64,000 nucleotides of DNA from Plantactinospora endophytica (lineage in GTDB: Bacteria > Actinomycetota > Actinomycetes > Mycobacteriales > Micromonosporaceae), in contig NZ_BONW01000019.1 of NCBI RefSeq assembly GCF_016862915.1, positions 186,001 to 250,000 of the forward strand, given 5' to 3'. The position numbers and the translations under genes are program-made. Below are positions 6,234-14,784 of the stretch, in pieces (positions within the stretch are counted from its first letter, which is position 1; the number at the start of each line of letters is the position of its first letter). The notes under the pieces are model-generated. The model had not been told where the DNA came from, did not search any database, and saw only the letters and a program-made list of their open reading frames with translations.

Positions 6234-8597
6234 ATGTTCGCTGCGTACGGGCGGTCGCTGTGGCGGTGGCGCTGGCCGGTGCTGATCGGCTGGCTGGGGC
6301 TCGTACTGGCCGGGGCGACCCTCGGCGGCCAGGTCTTCGACCGGCTGGTCGACACCGACAACCTCCGCCCGGATGCCGAGTCGCAGCGGGCCGACCGCCG
6401 GATCGGTGAACTCCTGCCCGAGGGCTCGACCGTGGTCGCGATCGTCCGTGACCGTGACCCGTACGACCCCGCGCTGGTGGCCAGCGTCAACCGGGTACGC
6501 GCCGAGGTCCAGGCCGTACCGGGGGTGAAGGAGGTCGAGGACCTCTACAACGCCGCCGGTGGCCGGATCGGCGCCGACAACCGCAGCACCCTGGTCCGGG
6601 TCGAACTCGCCGACGGACTGCCGGCCGCCGAGCGGGAGGCCGCCGAGGACCGGGTCGCCGCCCTGCTGCGCGGCATCGACGCGCCACAGGTGCTGGTCGG
6701 CGGCGACGAGTTGACCGAGCGGGCCTTCGCCGAACAGGCGGTGGACGACGCGATCGTCGGCGAGTCGGTCGCGCTCGGCGTACTCCTGGTGGCGCTGGTG
6801 GTGATCCTCGGCGGCCTGCTCGCCGGGACGTTGCCGCTGCTCGCCGCCCTCGCCGCCGTCGCGGTGACCCTGCTCGGCCTGTACGCCCTCACCGCCGTCA
6901 CCGGGGTCGGCGAGTTCACCGTCAACGTGGTCACACTGCTCGGCATCGGCCTGACCGTGGACTACGCGCTGCTGCTGATCGCCCGGTTCCGCGAGGAACG
7001 CGACGCAGGCTCGGCACACCGCGACGGCTCGGCGCACCGCGACGGATCAGCACACGGCGACGGGTCGGAGGGCGGCGACCGGCCGGAGGGCGGGGATCCC
7101 GTCGAGGCGCTGGCCCGGACGATGGCGACCGCCGGCCGTACCGTGTTGATCTCCGGTTTGGCGGTCGCCGCCGCGATGGTCGGGCTCTACGTCTTCGCGG
7201 AGCCGCTGCTCGCCGCGATGGCCCTCGGCGGCGCGCTCGCGGTCGCGCTGGCCACCCTCGCCGGGCTGACCCTGCTGCCGGCGCTGGTCGCGGTCGCCCA
7301 CCGGCAGATCCCGGCCCCCGGCGCCCGGACCTGGCCGCGCCGGGCCCTGGCCGCCGTCGCCCGCCCGGTCCGCCGCACCGTCCCGGCCCGCACCGCACCA
7401 GCCCCCCGATCGGGTACGCCCACCGCGCAGCACCCCGGCCTGCTCGGCCGGCTCGCCGGGTACGCCCAGCGCCAGCCCGGCCCGGTGGCGTTCGGTGTCT
7501 CCGCCGGCCTGCTGCTGCTCGCCCTGCCGTTCCTGGGCGGCGCCAACCTGGCCAACTCCGACGCCCGGGCGCTGCCCCGGTCGATGGAGGCCCGGCAGGT
7601 GCACGACGTGCTGCTGCGCGACTTCGAGGCGGGTCGGGCCGCCCCGGTCACCGTCGTCGTCGAGGCGGATCCGGCCAGCGCCGAGGTGCGGGACCTGATG
7701 AACCAGCTCAACACCCTGCCCCAGGTGATCCGGATGCAGCCCCGGCCGGACGTGCCGGGCGCGTCCGTGGTGATCGACCTGACGCCGAAGGGCGCGACCG
7801 GCGGCCCCGAGTCCCGTGACCTGGTACGCGCGGTACGCACCCTGGAGCAGCCGCTGCCGCTGCTGGTCGGCGGGTCGGCCGCCGAACTGGTGGACTACCG
7901 CTCGTCGGTCGCGCAACGGCTGCCGTACGCCGTACTGGTGTTGTTGCTGGTCACCGTCGGGCTGCTCTTCGTGCTGACCGGTTCACTGGTGATCCCGGTG
8001 AAGGCACTGGTGATGAACGTGCTGACCCTGCTCGCCACGCTCGGCGTACTGGTCGTGGTGTTCCAGTGGGGCTGGGGGGCCGGCCTGCTCGGGGTGGAGT
8101 CGTGGGGGGCGATCGACGTCACCACCCCGGTACTGCTCTTCGTGTTCGTCTTCGGGCTGTCGATGGACTACGAGGTGTTCCTGCTCGCCCGGATCAGGGA
8201 GGAGTGGCGTCGCCGGTCGGGACTGCGCACCCAGGCGGCCCGGCTCCGGGCCGGCGAGCGGGCGGTACTGGCCGGCATCACCCGTACCGGTCCGGTGGTG
8301 ACCTCGGCGGCGGTCTGCATCACCATCGTCTTCCTCGGTTTCCTGCTCGGCGACCTGACCGCCGTCAAGGAGATCGGCTTCGGCATGGCGGTGGCGGTAC
8401 TCCTCGACGTCACGGTGGTCCGGGGACTGTTGATGCCGGCGCTGATGAGCCTGCTCGGCGAGTGGAACTGGTGGGCGCCGGCTCCGCTGCGCCGACTGCA
8501 CCGGCGGTTCTCCGGCGACCGGTTCTCCGGCGACCCGGACCAGCCCGCCGGTACGCCCGTACCGTCCGCTCCGGTGCCGGTTTCCGTCGAGCCGTAA
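6234..8597 (+). CDS. MMPL/RND-family membrane transporter
   Basis: A 787-residue MMPL protein, related to mycobacterial MmpL and Streptomyces ActII-3-like exporters of lipids or secondary metabolites. One TM is followed by an extracytoplasmic domain and an RND block with LGIGLTVDYALLLIARFREE; after a central soluble part comes the same layout again with FGLSMDYEVFLLARIREEW. These paired Asp-Tyr motifs in TM4 and TM10 are the proton-relay signature. AGAGGAGG nine bases before the ATG fixes the start (MFAAYGRSL). An unusual hydrophilic insert of repeated SAHRDG-like units follows the first motif. The substrate is unknown. Confidence 0.92.
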   Translation: MFAAYGRSLWRWRWPVLIGWLGLVLAGATLGGQVFDRLVDTDNLRPDAESQRADRRIGELLPEGSTVVAIVRDRDPYDPALVASVNRVRAEVQAVPGVKEVEDLYNAAGGRIGADNRSTLVRVELADGLPAAEREAAEDRVAALLRGIDAPQVLVGGDELTERAFAEQAVDDAIVGESVALGVLLVALVVILGGLLAGTLPLLAALAAVAVTLLGLYALTAVTGVGEFTVNVVTLLGIGLTVDYALLLIARFREERDAGSAHRDGSAHRDGSAHGDGSEGGDRPEGGDPVEALARTMATAGRTVLISGLAVAAAMVGLYVFAEPLLAAMALGGALAVALATLAGLTLLPALVAVAHRQIPAPGARTWPRRALAAVARPVRRTVPARTAPAPRSGTPTAQHPGLLGRLAGYAQRQPGPVAFGVSAGLLLLALPFLGGANLANSDARALPRSMEARQVHDVLLRDFEAGRAAPVTVVVEADPASAEVRDLMNQLNTLPQVIRMQPRPDVPGASVVIDLTPKGATGGPESRDLVRAVRTLEQPLPLLVGGSAAELVDYRSSVAQRLPYAVLVLLLVTVGLLFVLTGSLVIPVKALVMNVLTLLATLGVLVVVFQWGWGAGLLGVESWGAIDVTTPVLLFVFVFGLSMDYEVFLLARIREEWRRRSGLRTQAARLRAGERAVLAGITRTGPVVTSAAVCITIVFLGFLLGDLTAVKEIGFGMAVAVLLDVTVVRGLLMPALMSLLGEWNWWAPAPLRRLHRRFSGDRFSGDPDQPAGTPVPSAPVPVSVEP

Positions 8598-8716
8598 GGG
8601 TGCTGTTACGGGCCGAAACGTCTCATCGATAATCTGTCGGATATCTATGTCTTCTTCGGTCGGCAGCGCGACGTATCTATGCCGGTGCCAGACCCGGGTG
8701 CGTACTCTTCCTGGCC

Positions 8717-11413
8717 ATGACTCCGGATCATGGCTCCGACCGGGTTCCGGGTGGCTTCGACGAGTTGCTCCGCCGGCGCCGGCTGGCGGCCGGCCTGACC
8801 CAGGCGGAACTCGCCGAACGAGCCGCCGTCGGGATCCGTACGGTCCGTGACCTCGAACGGGGTCGGGCGTCCCGGCCGCAGCGGACGACGGTGGAGTTGC
8901 TGGCCGCCGCGCTCGGTCTCGCCGGGCAGGACCGAGCCGACTTCGTCGCCCTGGCCCGGGGCCAGGCCGGACCGGCGGTGGAGTTCGGCACCGTCCCGGC
9001 CCCGCCGGCCCGACGGCTGCCGCCGCGCGGATTCGGCCTGCCGGAGCCGGGTGAGCTGATCGGCCGGGACCGGGACGTCGCCGACCTGGCGGCGATGCTG
9101 GGCGAGCAGCCCCGGGTGGCGCGCGGAGTCGTCAGCCTGGTCGGCATCGCCGGGGTCGGCAAGACCGGGTTGGCCCTCAAGGTCGCCCGGGAGGTGGCCG
9201 ACGACTTTCCCGGCGGCACCAGCGGGATCGTGATGATCGAGGGCTCCACCGAGGGCGACGTGCTGTCGGTCGTCGCCACGGTCTTCGGGGTCGGCCGGGC
9301 CAGCGACCTCGCCGCCCGGTTCTCGGACGCGCCGTCACTGCTGCTGGTGGACGCCGTCGAGCGGGCTCCCGGAGCGGCGGCCGAGGCCCTGAACCGGCTG
9401 GCCGAGATCGCGCCGACGCTGCGGGTGCTGACCACCGGCCGGCATCCGGTCGGGCTGCCCGGCGAGCGGGTCCGGCCGGTTGCCCCGCTGGAGGTGCCGC
9501 CGGTGGACGTACCGGCCGACCTCGCGGTGGTGGCCGACTATCCGGCCGTCGCGCTGCTGCTGGCCCGGCTGCGCCAGATCGGCCGCGAGCCGCCGCACCC
9601 CGACGAGATGGTCGCGCTGGTCGAGCTGGTACGCCGACTCGGCGGGCTTCCCCTCGCCATCGAACTGGCCGCCGCGCACGGTCGGGTGCTCAACCTGAAC
9701 GAGATCCTCGACCGGTACGGCAACCGGCTGCTCGACCTCGGCAGCCCACCGGTGGCCCGGGAGACGGTGGTGACGCTGCGGGACGCGGTCGCCGCGAGCT
9801 ACCGGCTGCTCGACGCCGACGAGCGCGCCGCGCTGCGCCGGCTCTCGGTGCTGCGCAACCGGTGGTCGGTGGAGTTGGCCGAGGGGATGCTGGCCCCCGA
9901 CCCCGCCCCCGACGGATCCGACGACCAGTCCCCGCCGGTCGACCACCCGGCCTCCGCCTGCCCGAACGCCCACGGTGCCGACCCGGCCGCGACGACACCG
10001 GGTACCCCCGTAGCCGGTGATCCGATTCGGCTGCTGGACCGCCTGCTGGCACACGGGCTGATCGGCGCCCGGGGCACCGGACCGCTGCGGTTCCGGGTAC
10101 TCGACGTGGTGCGGGACTTCGCCGCCGAACGGGCTGCCGCCGACGGTGAACTGGCGGCCATCCGCCGCCGGCACGCCTCGGTCTTCGCCCGGCTGGCCGC
10201 CCGGGTCGCGCCGGACCTGGCCGGTGCCCGGCTCGTCGAGGCGGTCGGCCGGCTGGACGAGGTGGCCGGTGACCTGTGGACCGCCCTGGCGTACTCGGCG
10301 AACGACGATCCGCACACCGCGCTGCGGCTGGCCGGAAATCTGGCTCGCTGGTGGCGTTACCGGGGGCGGGACGTGGCCGGGCGGCAGTGGCTGCGTCGGC
10401 TGCTGGACGATCCGCGTACCGCCGACGCCGATCCGGCGGCCCGGGCCTGGGCCCAGGTCGGTGTGGCGCAGCTCGCCCAGGAGCACGGTGCCGGCCCGCA
10501 GGAGTTGCCGGCCGCCGACGCGGCCGTGGCGACGTTCCGGCGGTTGTCCGACGTCGCCGGTGAACTGGCCGCCCGCAACGTCCTCTGTGGACTGTGGACG
10601 GCGATCGGCGGCCACGACGAGGCGCGGCAGCACGGCGAGGCGGCCCTGGAACTGGCCACCCGGACCGGGCGGATCCGGGACATGGCGGTGGCCCAGAACA
10701 ACCTGACCTGGCACGAGATCCGGCGCGGCGACCTGCCCGCCGCCCGGCGCCGGCTGGCGGCGGTGGACCGGCTCGCCGGTGAGTGCGGCGAGGAACGGCT
10801 CCGGGTGCTCGCCCGGGCCAACCTCGCCGAGGTCGCCCGCCTCGAAGGCCGGTACGCGGACGCGGTCCGGCACGGCCGGCGGGTGGAGTCGGCGCTGGCC
10901 GAACTCGGCGACCCCGGCCACCGTCGCCGGGCACTCGGCACGGTCGGACTGGCGCTCGCCGAGGACGGACGGATCGACGAGGCCACGGCGGTACTCGCCG
11001 AGCTGCGGTCCCGGAAGGCCGGTGACGGGGCCGGGCCGGCGGAATTGGAGTCCGGGCTTCCCCGGACGGACGAGATCACTCCCCGGGACGACGGGATCTG
11101 CGCCCTGATCGAGGCGAGCCTGGCGGTGCAGCGGGGCGACCGGGAGTGGGCGGCCGAGTGGTACGCGGCAGCCGTCCAGGCCTGCGCCAGGTCACGGGAT
11201 CTGCGCGACGTGGCCGAGGCGCTGGTCGGGCTGGTGGCGAGCACCGACGACCCGACGGCTCGGGCGGCGGCGCGCACCCGTCTCGACCAGGTGTGCCGGG
11301 AGGGTGGGATCACCCTGCTGCCGAGGGAACGGGCGCTGGTCGACGGGCCGGCAGCGGCGGTCGGGCCCTCGGGAAGCGACACCGTGCCGCCGACCGCCTC
11401 CGGCGACGGCTGA
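8717..11413 (+). CDS. XRE HTH-NB-ARC-TPR STAND regulator
   Basis: An 898-residue multidomain protein. Residues about 14-75 are an XRE HTH (GLTQAELAERAAVGIRTVRD). The NB-ARC ATPase follows, with Walker A VGIAGVGKTGLAL near 145, Walker B LLLVDAVE, a sensor segment LRVLTTGRH and the GLPLAIEL helix near 320. A winged-helix-like region and roughly 350 residues of TPR-like helices complete it. This is the SARP-less AfsR/LuxR-like arrangement of actinomycete STAND regulators, proposed to oligomerise on signal and ATP binding. A linker rich in Pro/Asp/Ala (about residues 395-440) separates the parts. No partner gene is adjacent, so the target is unknown. Long antisense frames here are codon-bias shadows. 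Confidence 0.9.
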   Translation: MTPDHGSDRVPGGFDELLRRRRLAAGLTQAELAERAAVGIRTVRDLERGRASRPQRTTVELLAAALGLAGQDRADFVALARGQAGPAVEFGTVPAPPARRLPPRGFGLPEPGELIGRDRDVADLAAMLGEQPRVARGVVSLVGIAGVGKTGLALKVAREVADDFPGGTSGIVMIEGSTEGDVLSVVATVFGVGRASDLAARFSDAPSLLLVDAVERAPGAAAEALNRLAEIAPTLRVLTTGRHPVGLPGERVRPVAPLEVPPVDVPADLAVVADYPAVALLLARLRQIGREPPHPDEMVALVELVRRLGGLPLAIELAAAHGRVLNLNEILDRYGNRLLDLGSPPVARETVVTLRDAVAASYRLLDADERAALRRLSVLRNRWSVELAEGMLAPDPAPDGSDDQSPPVDHPASACPNAHGADPAATTPGTPVAGDPIRLLDRLLAHGLIGARGTGPLRFRVLDVVRDFAAERAAADGELAAIRRRHASVFARLAARVAPDLAGARLVEAVGRLDEVAGDLWTALAYSANDDPHTALRLAGNLARWWRYRGRDVAGRQWLRRLLDDPRTADADPAARAWAQVGVAQLAQEHGAGPQELPAADAAVATFRRLSDVAGELAARNVLCGLWTAIGGHDEARQHGEAALELATRTGRIRDMAVAQNNLTWHEIRRGDLPAARRRLAAVDRLAGECGEERLRVLARANLAEVARLEGRYADAVRHGRRVESALAELGDPGHRRRALGTVGLALAEDGRIDEATAVLAELRSRKAGDGAGPAELESGLPRTDEITPRDDGICALIEASLAVQRGDREWAAEWYAAAVQACARSRDLRDVAEALVGLVASTDDPTARAAARTRLDQVCREGGITLLPRERALVDGPAAAVGPSGSDTVPPTASGDG

Positions 11414-11827
11414 GCCGACCGCCGGTCTCCGCGCCACCCGTTGTTCCCGCCGACGCCGACCGGCCGCCCCGGCCGGAGGTGGCGGCGGTGGTCGTCTTCG
11501 CGTGACGGTCTGTCGGTCTCCGTCACCCGGTCTTGTCTTCGCGTGAGGTCTGTCGGTCCCCGGGGCACCTTGGGGCCGTGGCGCGAGCGGGACAGCCCCC
11601 CGACAGAGCCCCTTACTGATCCCCGCCCGCGCCACGTCCCCAGAGCCCCCCGGCTGCCTGAAGGTTAACCAGCACCAGGTGCCTGTTTTTTCCGATTAAT
11701 GGGTGACGTGGCGATACGTGCCTGACTTCTGCCGGTCTTTCTGCCGGTGTTCCCTCGACATGCCCGTCGTCCCCTCCGGGACGATAATCGGGATCCGTGA
11801 GGATTGTCGGCAGCCCGTGTCCGGGAC
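11414..11827. other. 414-base intergenic region
   Basis: Convergent gap between the STAND regulator and the MarR gene. It holds a direct repeat of 29 and 28 bases (11494-11522 and 11535-11562), and around 11665-11700 an AT-richer patch with CACCAGGTG and a run of six T. The T-run could mark a weak terminator for the plus strand, but its stem is short. I see no convincing small gene. Confidence 0.5.
11494..11562. repeat. Imperfect direct repeat, 29/28 bases
   Basis: GTCTTCGCGTGA-(C)GGTCTG and following bases occur twice with a period of about 41; the copies differ by one insertion and one substitution. Function unknown. Confidence 0.8.
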
Positions 11828-12328
11828 TCAACAGGGCGTGGTCGCCTCCGCGCTGCCGCCACGGCTGCCGGCGGTGGCGCCGGGATGGACCGCGTCCCGG
11901 ACGACCCGCAGCGAGTCGAGCAGGCTCTCCAGCGCGGCGGGTTCGAGTTGACCGATGAACCAGTCCTGGATCAACTGGATGTGTCCGGGGAGCGTCTCCC
12001 CGAGCCGCGCCATGCCCGACTCCGTCACCACGGCGTACGCGCTGCGCCGGTCGGAGGGGCAGGCGCGACGGCAGAGCAGGCCGTCCCGCTCCATCCGGTC
12101 GACCACCCGGGTGACTCCGCTGGTCGAGAGCGAGGTCTGGGCGGCGAGATCGGTCATCCGCAGTTGGTGCTCGGGTGAGCGGGCCAACCGCATCAGGACC
12201 TCGAACTCGACCGTCGACAGCCCGTGCTCCTCGAACTGGGCGGCGAAGCGGGCGGCGAGCCCCGCGTACACCTCCATGACCAGGCCCACGGCCGTGATCC
12301 GGGCGTCGTCGTACAGGTTCTTGGTCAC
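11828..12328 (-). CDS. MarR-family transcriptional regulator
   Basis: A 166-residue MarR protein: MTDLAAQTSLSTSGVTRVVDRMERDGLL is the recognition part of the winged helix, followed by the basic wing with DRRSAYAVVT. It begins with GTG and reads MTKNLYDDAR. It is divergent from the YceI gene, whose strong promoter lies in the shared 100 bases, so repression of YceI (and of itself) is the simplest reading. The C-terminal 25 residues are Gly/Ala-rich and dispensable-looking. Related MarR/YceI pairs recur in actinobacteria; the ligand is unknown. Confidence 0.87.
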   Translation of the reverse strand: MTKNLYDDARITAVGLVMEVYAGLAARFAAQFEEHGLSTVEFEVLMRLARSPEHQLRMTDLAAQTSLSTSGVTRVVDRMERDGLLCRRACPSDRRSAYAVVTESGMARLGETLPGHIQLIQDWFIGQLEPAALESLLDSLRVVRDAVHPGATAGSRGGSAEATTPC

Positions 12329-12347
12329 GGTTGCATCGTAGCAGTCG

Positions 12348-12378
12348 TTGACAGCGGGAATATTGCTGTGTCTATAGT
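12348..12378 (+). promoter_or_regulatory. Sigma-70-type promoter of the YceI gene
   Basis: A consensus -35 TTGACA (12348-12353) is followed after 17 bases by TCTATA, or after 19 bases by TATAGT (12373-12378). It is the closest match to a housekeeping promoter I saw in the window and lies about 50 bases before the YceI ATG, in the MarR-YceI divergent gap. Confidence 0.65.
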
Positions 12379-12428
12379 TGCTTCGTCAGTCATCGGTCAC
12401 ACAACCTATCTCCTGGGAAGGCAACACC

Positions 12429-13013
12429 ATGACCAGCAGCGCCGAGTCCGCCACCACCCGTACCTGGGAAGGTCTGACCATCCCCACCGCGGGCACCTAC
12501 CTGCTCGACCAGGCGCACAAGCGCGTCGGGTTCGTGGCCCGGCACATGATGGTGAGCAAGGTGCGCGGCCAGTTCCGTGAGGCGGAAGCCACGATCACGG
12601 TCAGCGAGAACCCGCTCGAGTCCGCAGTCACCGCCACCATCCAGGCCGCCAGCATCGACACCGGCGCCACCGACCGGGACAACCACCTGCGCAGCGGCGA
12701 CTTCCTGGAGTCGGAGAAGTACCCGACCCTGGAGTTCCGCAGCACCGGGGTGAAGTCGCACAGCGGCAACGAGTTCGTGCTCGCCGGCGACCTGACGATC
12801 AAGGGTGTCACCCGGCAGGTCGAGCTGGAGGTCGAGTTCGAGGGCGCCGGCCGCAGCCCGTTCGGCCAGGACATCTTCGGCTTCACCGCGAGCACCGAGA
12901 TCGACCGCGAGGACTTCGGGCTGACCTGGAACGTGGCCCTGGAGACCGGCGGCGTGCTGGTCAGCAAGAAGATCAAGATCGAGATCGAGGGCGAGGCCAT
13001 CCGCCAGGCCTGA
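12429..13013 (+). CDS. YceI-family lipid-binding protein
   Basis: A 194-residue YceI/polyisoprenoid-binding-like beta-barrel protein. Family marks include GTYLLDQAHKRVGFVARHM near residue 25, SIDTGATDRDNHLRSGDFL in the middle, LTIKGVTRQVELE, and EDFGLTWN near the end. YceI proteins bind isoprenoid chains in a lipocalin-like fold; no signal peptide is present here, so the protein is probably cytosolic like most actinobacterial members. The ATG giving MTSSAESATT was chosen because it follows the promoter; the frame opens further upstream without family similarity. It is followed by a strong terminator and is probably monocistronic and MarR-controlled. Confidence 0.9.
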   Translation: MTSSAESATTRTWEGLTIPTAGTYLLDQAHKRVGFVARHMMVSKVRGQFREAEATITVSENPLESAVTATIQAASIDTGATDRDNHLRSGDFLESEKYPTLEFRSTGVKSHSGNEFVLAGDLTIKGVTRQVELEVEFEGAGRSPFGQDIFGFTASTEIDREDFGLTWNVALETGGVLVSKKIKIEIEGEAIRQA

Positions 13014-13061
13014 GCGCCGCCGACCGTCCCCGCGACGGTCGGATCGACACCGGTTCGGAAT

Positions 13062-13093
13062 GCCCCGGTCACCGATCAGATGGTGACCGGGGC
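13062..13093 (+). terminator. Terminator hairpin after YceI
   Basis: GCCCCGGTCACC, eight bases, GGTGACCGGGGC: a perfect 12-bp stem 48 bases after the YceI stop. It has no T-run, as is usual in this GC range. Confidence 0.7.
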
Positions 13094-13300
13094 GCCTCGT
13101 TGGGTAATGCGCCCGGTGGAGGGGTCAGCGCGATCGTGTGCGATGGTGGACGCGGCGCCGCTGGTCGCTCACGCGGAGCGGGCGGGCGCTGTGGTTGTGG
13201 CCACGTGCGCGCGGCGCTCCTACGGTAAGGGTTCGAACGGGCGTCCGGTGGGCATGGCCTTCCGGACTGCGGAGACAGCGCCGCGCTGCGGGAGGGGTAG

Positions 13301-14779
13301 ATGGGCCAGGACGTGTCGGAGGTCCCCTTCACCCGGGAGGACCGGACCCGATACCGGCAGAAGGTACGCCGGTGTCTGGATGTCTTCGCGCTCATGCTTG
13401 ACGACTTCGGTTTCGACGCCGACCGGCCGACCACCGGTCTGGAGATCGAGCTGAACCTGGTGGACGCGGACGCCGAGCCGGCGATGCGCAACGCGGAGGT
13501 GCTGGACAACCTCGCCGATCCCACCTTCCAGACCGAGCTGGGCCAGTTCAACCTCGAACTCAACGCCCGGCCACGGCTGATCGAGGGCGCCGGCTTCGCC
13601 GACTACGAGCAGGACCTCCAGGCCAGCCTCGGCCGGGCGGAGGAACTGGCGGTCAAGTCCGACGCCAACATCATCCTGATCGGCATCCTGCCCACCCTGA
13701 CCCCCCGGCACCTGGTCCGGGACAACCTCTCCACGAACGAGCGCTACCAGGTGCTCAACGACCAGATCGTGGCCGCCCGGGGCGAGGACATCGAGCTGGA
13801 CATCCGAGGCGTCGAACGGTTGCAGACGCACACCGACTCGATCGTCTCCGAGGCCGCCTGCACCAGCCTCCAGTTCCATCTCCAGGTGGCGCCGGACAGC
13901 TTCGCCGACTACTGGAACGCCTCGCAGGCCATCGCCGGGGTGCAGGTCGCGCTCGGCGCCAACTCGCCGTTCCTGCACGGCCGGCAACTCTGGGCCGAGA
14001 CCCGGGTCGCCCTTTTCGAGCAGGCCACCGACACCCGTCCCGACGAGCTGAAGGCCCAGGGCGTACGGCCACGGGTCTGGTTCGGCGAGCGGTGGATCAC
14101 CTCGATCTTCGACCTGTTCGAGGAGAACGTCCGGTACTTCCCGCCGCTGTTGCCGATCTGCGACGACGAGGACCCGGTCGAGGTGCTGCACAACGGCGGC
14201 ACCCCGCGACTTTCCGAACTCCGGCTGCACAACGGCACCGTCTACCGGTGGAACCGGCCGGTCTACGACATCATGGACGGCCGCCCGCACCTGCGGGTGG
14301 AGAACCGGGTACTCCCCGCCGGGCCGACCGTGGTCGACATGCTGGCAAACGCCGCCTTCTACTTCGGGCTGGCCCGCGACCTGGCCGAGGGGGACCGGCC
14401 GATCTGGAGCCAGCTCACCTTCAGCGCAGCCGAGGAGAACTTCCACGCGGCGGCCCGCCGGGGCATCGACGCCGTCGTCGCCTGGCCCCGGCTCGGCGAG
14501 GTGAAGGTGACCGAGCTGGTGCTCGACGTACTGCTGCCGAGGGCGGCGGCCGGACTGGACCGGTTCGGTGTCGGCGCCGCACACCGGGACCGGCTGCTCG
14601 GCATCATCGAGCAGCGCTGCCGTACCCGTCGCAACGGCGCGGTCTGGCAGGTGGAGGCGGTACAGGCCGCCCAGCGCGGTCGGGGGATGGACCGTTCCCA
14701 GGCCCTGCACCACATGCTGCGCCGGTACGGCGAACTACAGCGGACCGACGAACCCGTGCACACCTGGCCGGTCGACTGA
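13301..14779 (+). CDS. Glutamate-cysteine ligase family protein (GCS2)
   Basis: A 492-residue ATP-grasp-like ligase of the GCS2 family, which joins glutamate to cysteine or related amines in thiol metabolism. Visible family parts are GLEIELNLVD near residue 47 (metal/glutamate binding), FQTELGQFNLELNA near 82, TSLQFHLQV around 190 and GANSPFLHG at about 220. A GGGAGGGG ribosome site precedes the ATG. It is about 100 residues longer than the typical 370-residue YbdK/GshA enzymes, with a C-terminal extension that appears in many actinomycete homologues. The exact acceptor (cysteine, another amino acid, or a peptide) cannot be decided. The C-terminal 100 residues are Arg-rich. Confidence 0.82.
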   Translation: MGQDVSEVPFTREDRTRYRQKVRRCLDVFALMLDDFGFDADRPTTGLEIELNLVDADAEPAMRNAEVLDNLADPTFQTELGQFNLELNARPRLIEGAGFADYEQDLQASLGRAEELAVKSDANIILIGILPTLTPRHLVRDNLSTNERYQVLNDQIVAARGEDIELDIRGVERLQTHTDSIVSEAACTSLQFHLQVAPDSFADYWNASQAIAGVQVALGANSPFLHGRQLWAETRVALFEQATDTRPDELKAQGVRPRVWFGERWITSIFDLFEENVRYFPPLLPICDDEDPVEVLHNGGTPRLSELRLHNGTVYRWNRPVYDIMDGRPHLRVENRVLPAGPTVVDMLANAAFYFGLARDLAEGDRPIWSQLTFSAAEENFHAAARRGIDAVVAWPRLGEVKVTELVLDVLLPRAAAGLDRFGVGAAHRDRLLGIIEQRCRTRRNGAVWQVEAVQAAQRGRGMDRSQALHHMLRRYGELQRTDEPVHTWPVD

Positions 14780-14784
14780 CCCGG

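Noticed and set aside
9335-10921. Minus-strand 528-codon frame inside the STAND gene
   Set aside because: Its only strength is length; the sense frame shows Walker motifs and TPR helices.
11665-11700. Strong intrinsic terminator with T-run
   Set aside because: The T-run is real, but the CACCAGGTG stem is only five bases with an impossible one-base loop, so I list it only as weak.
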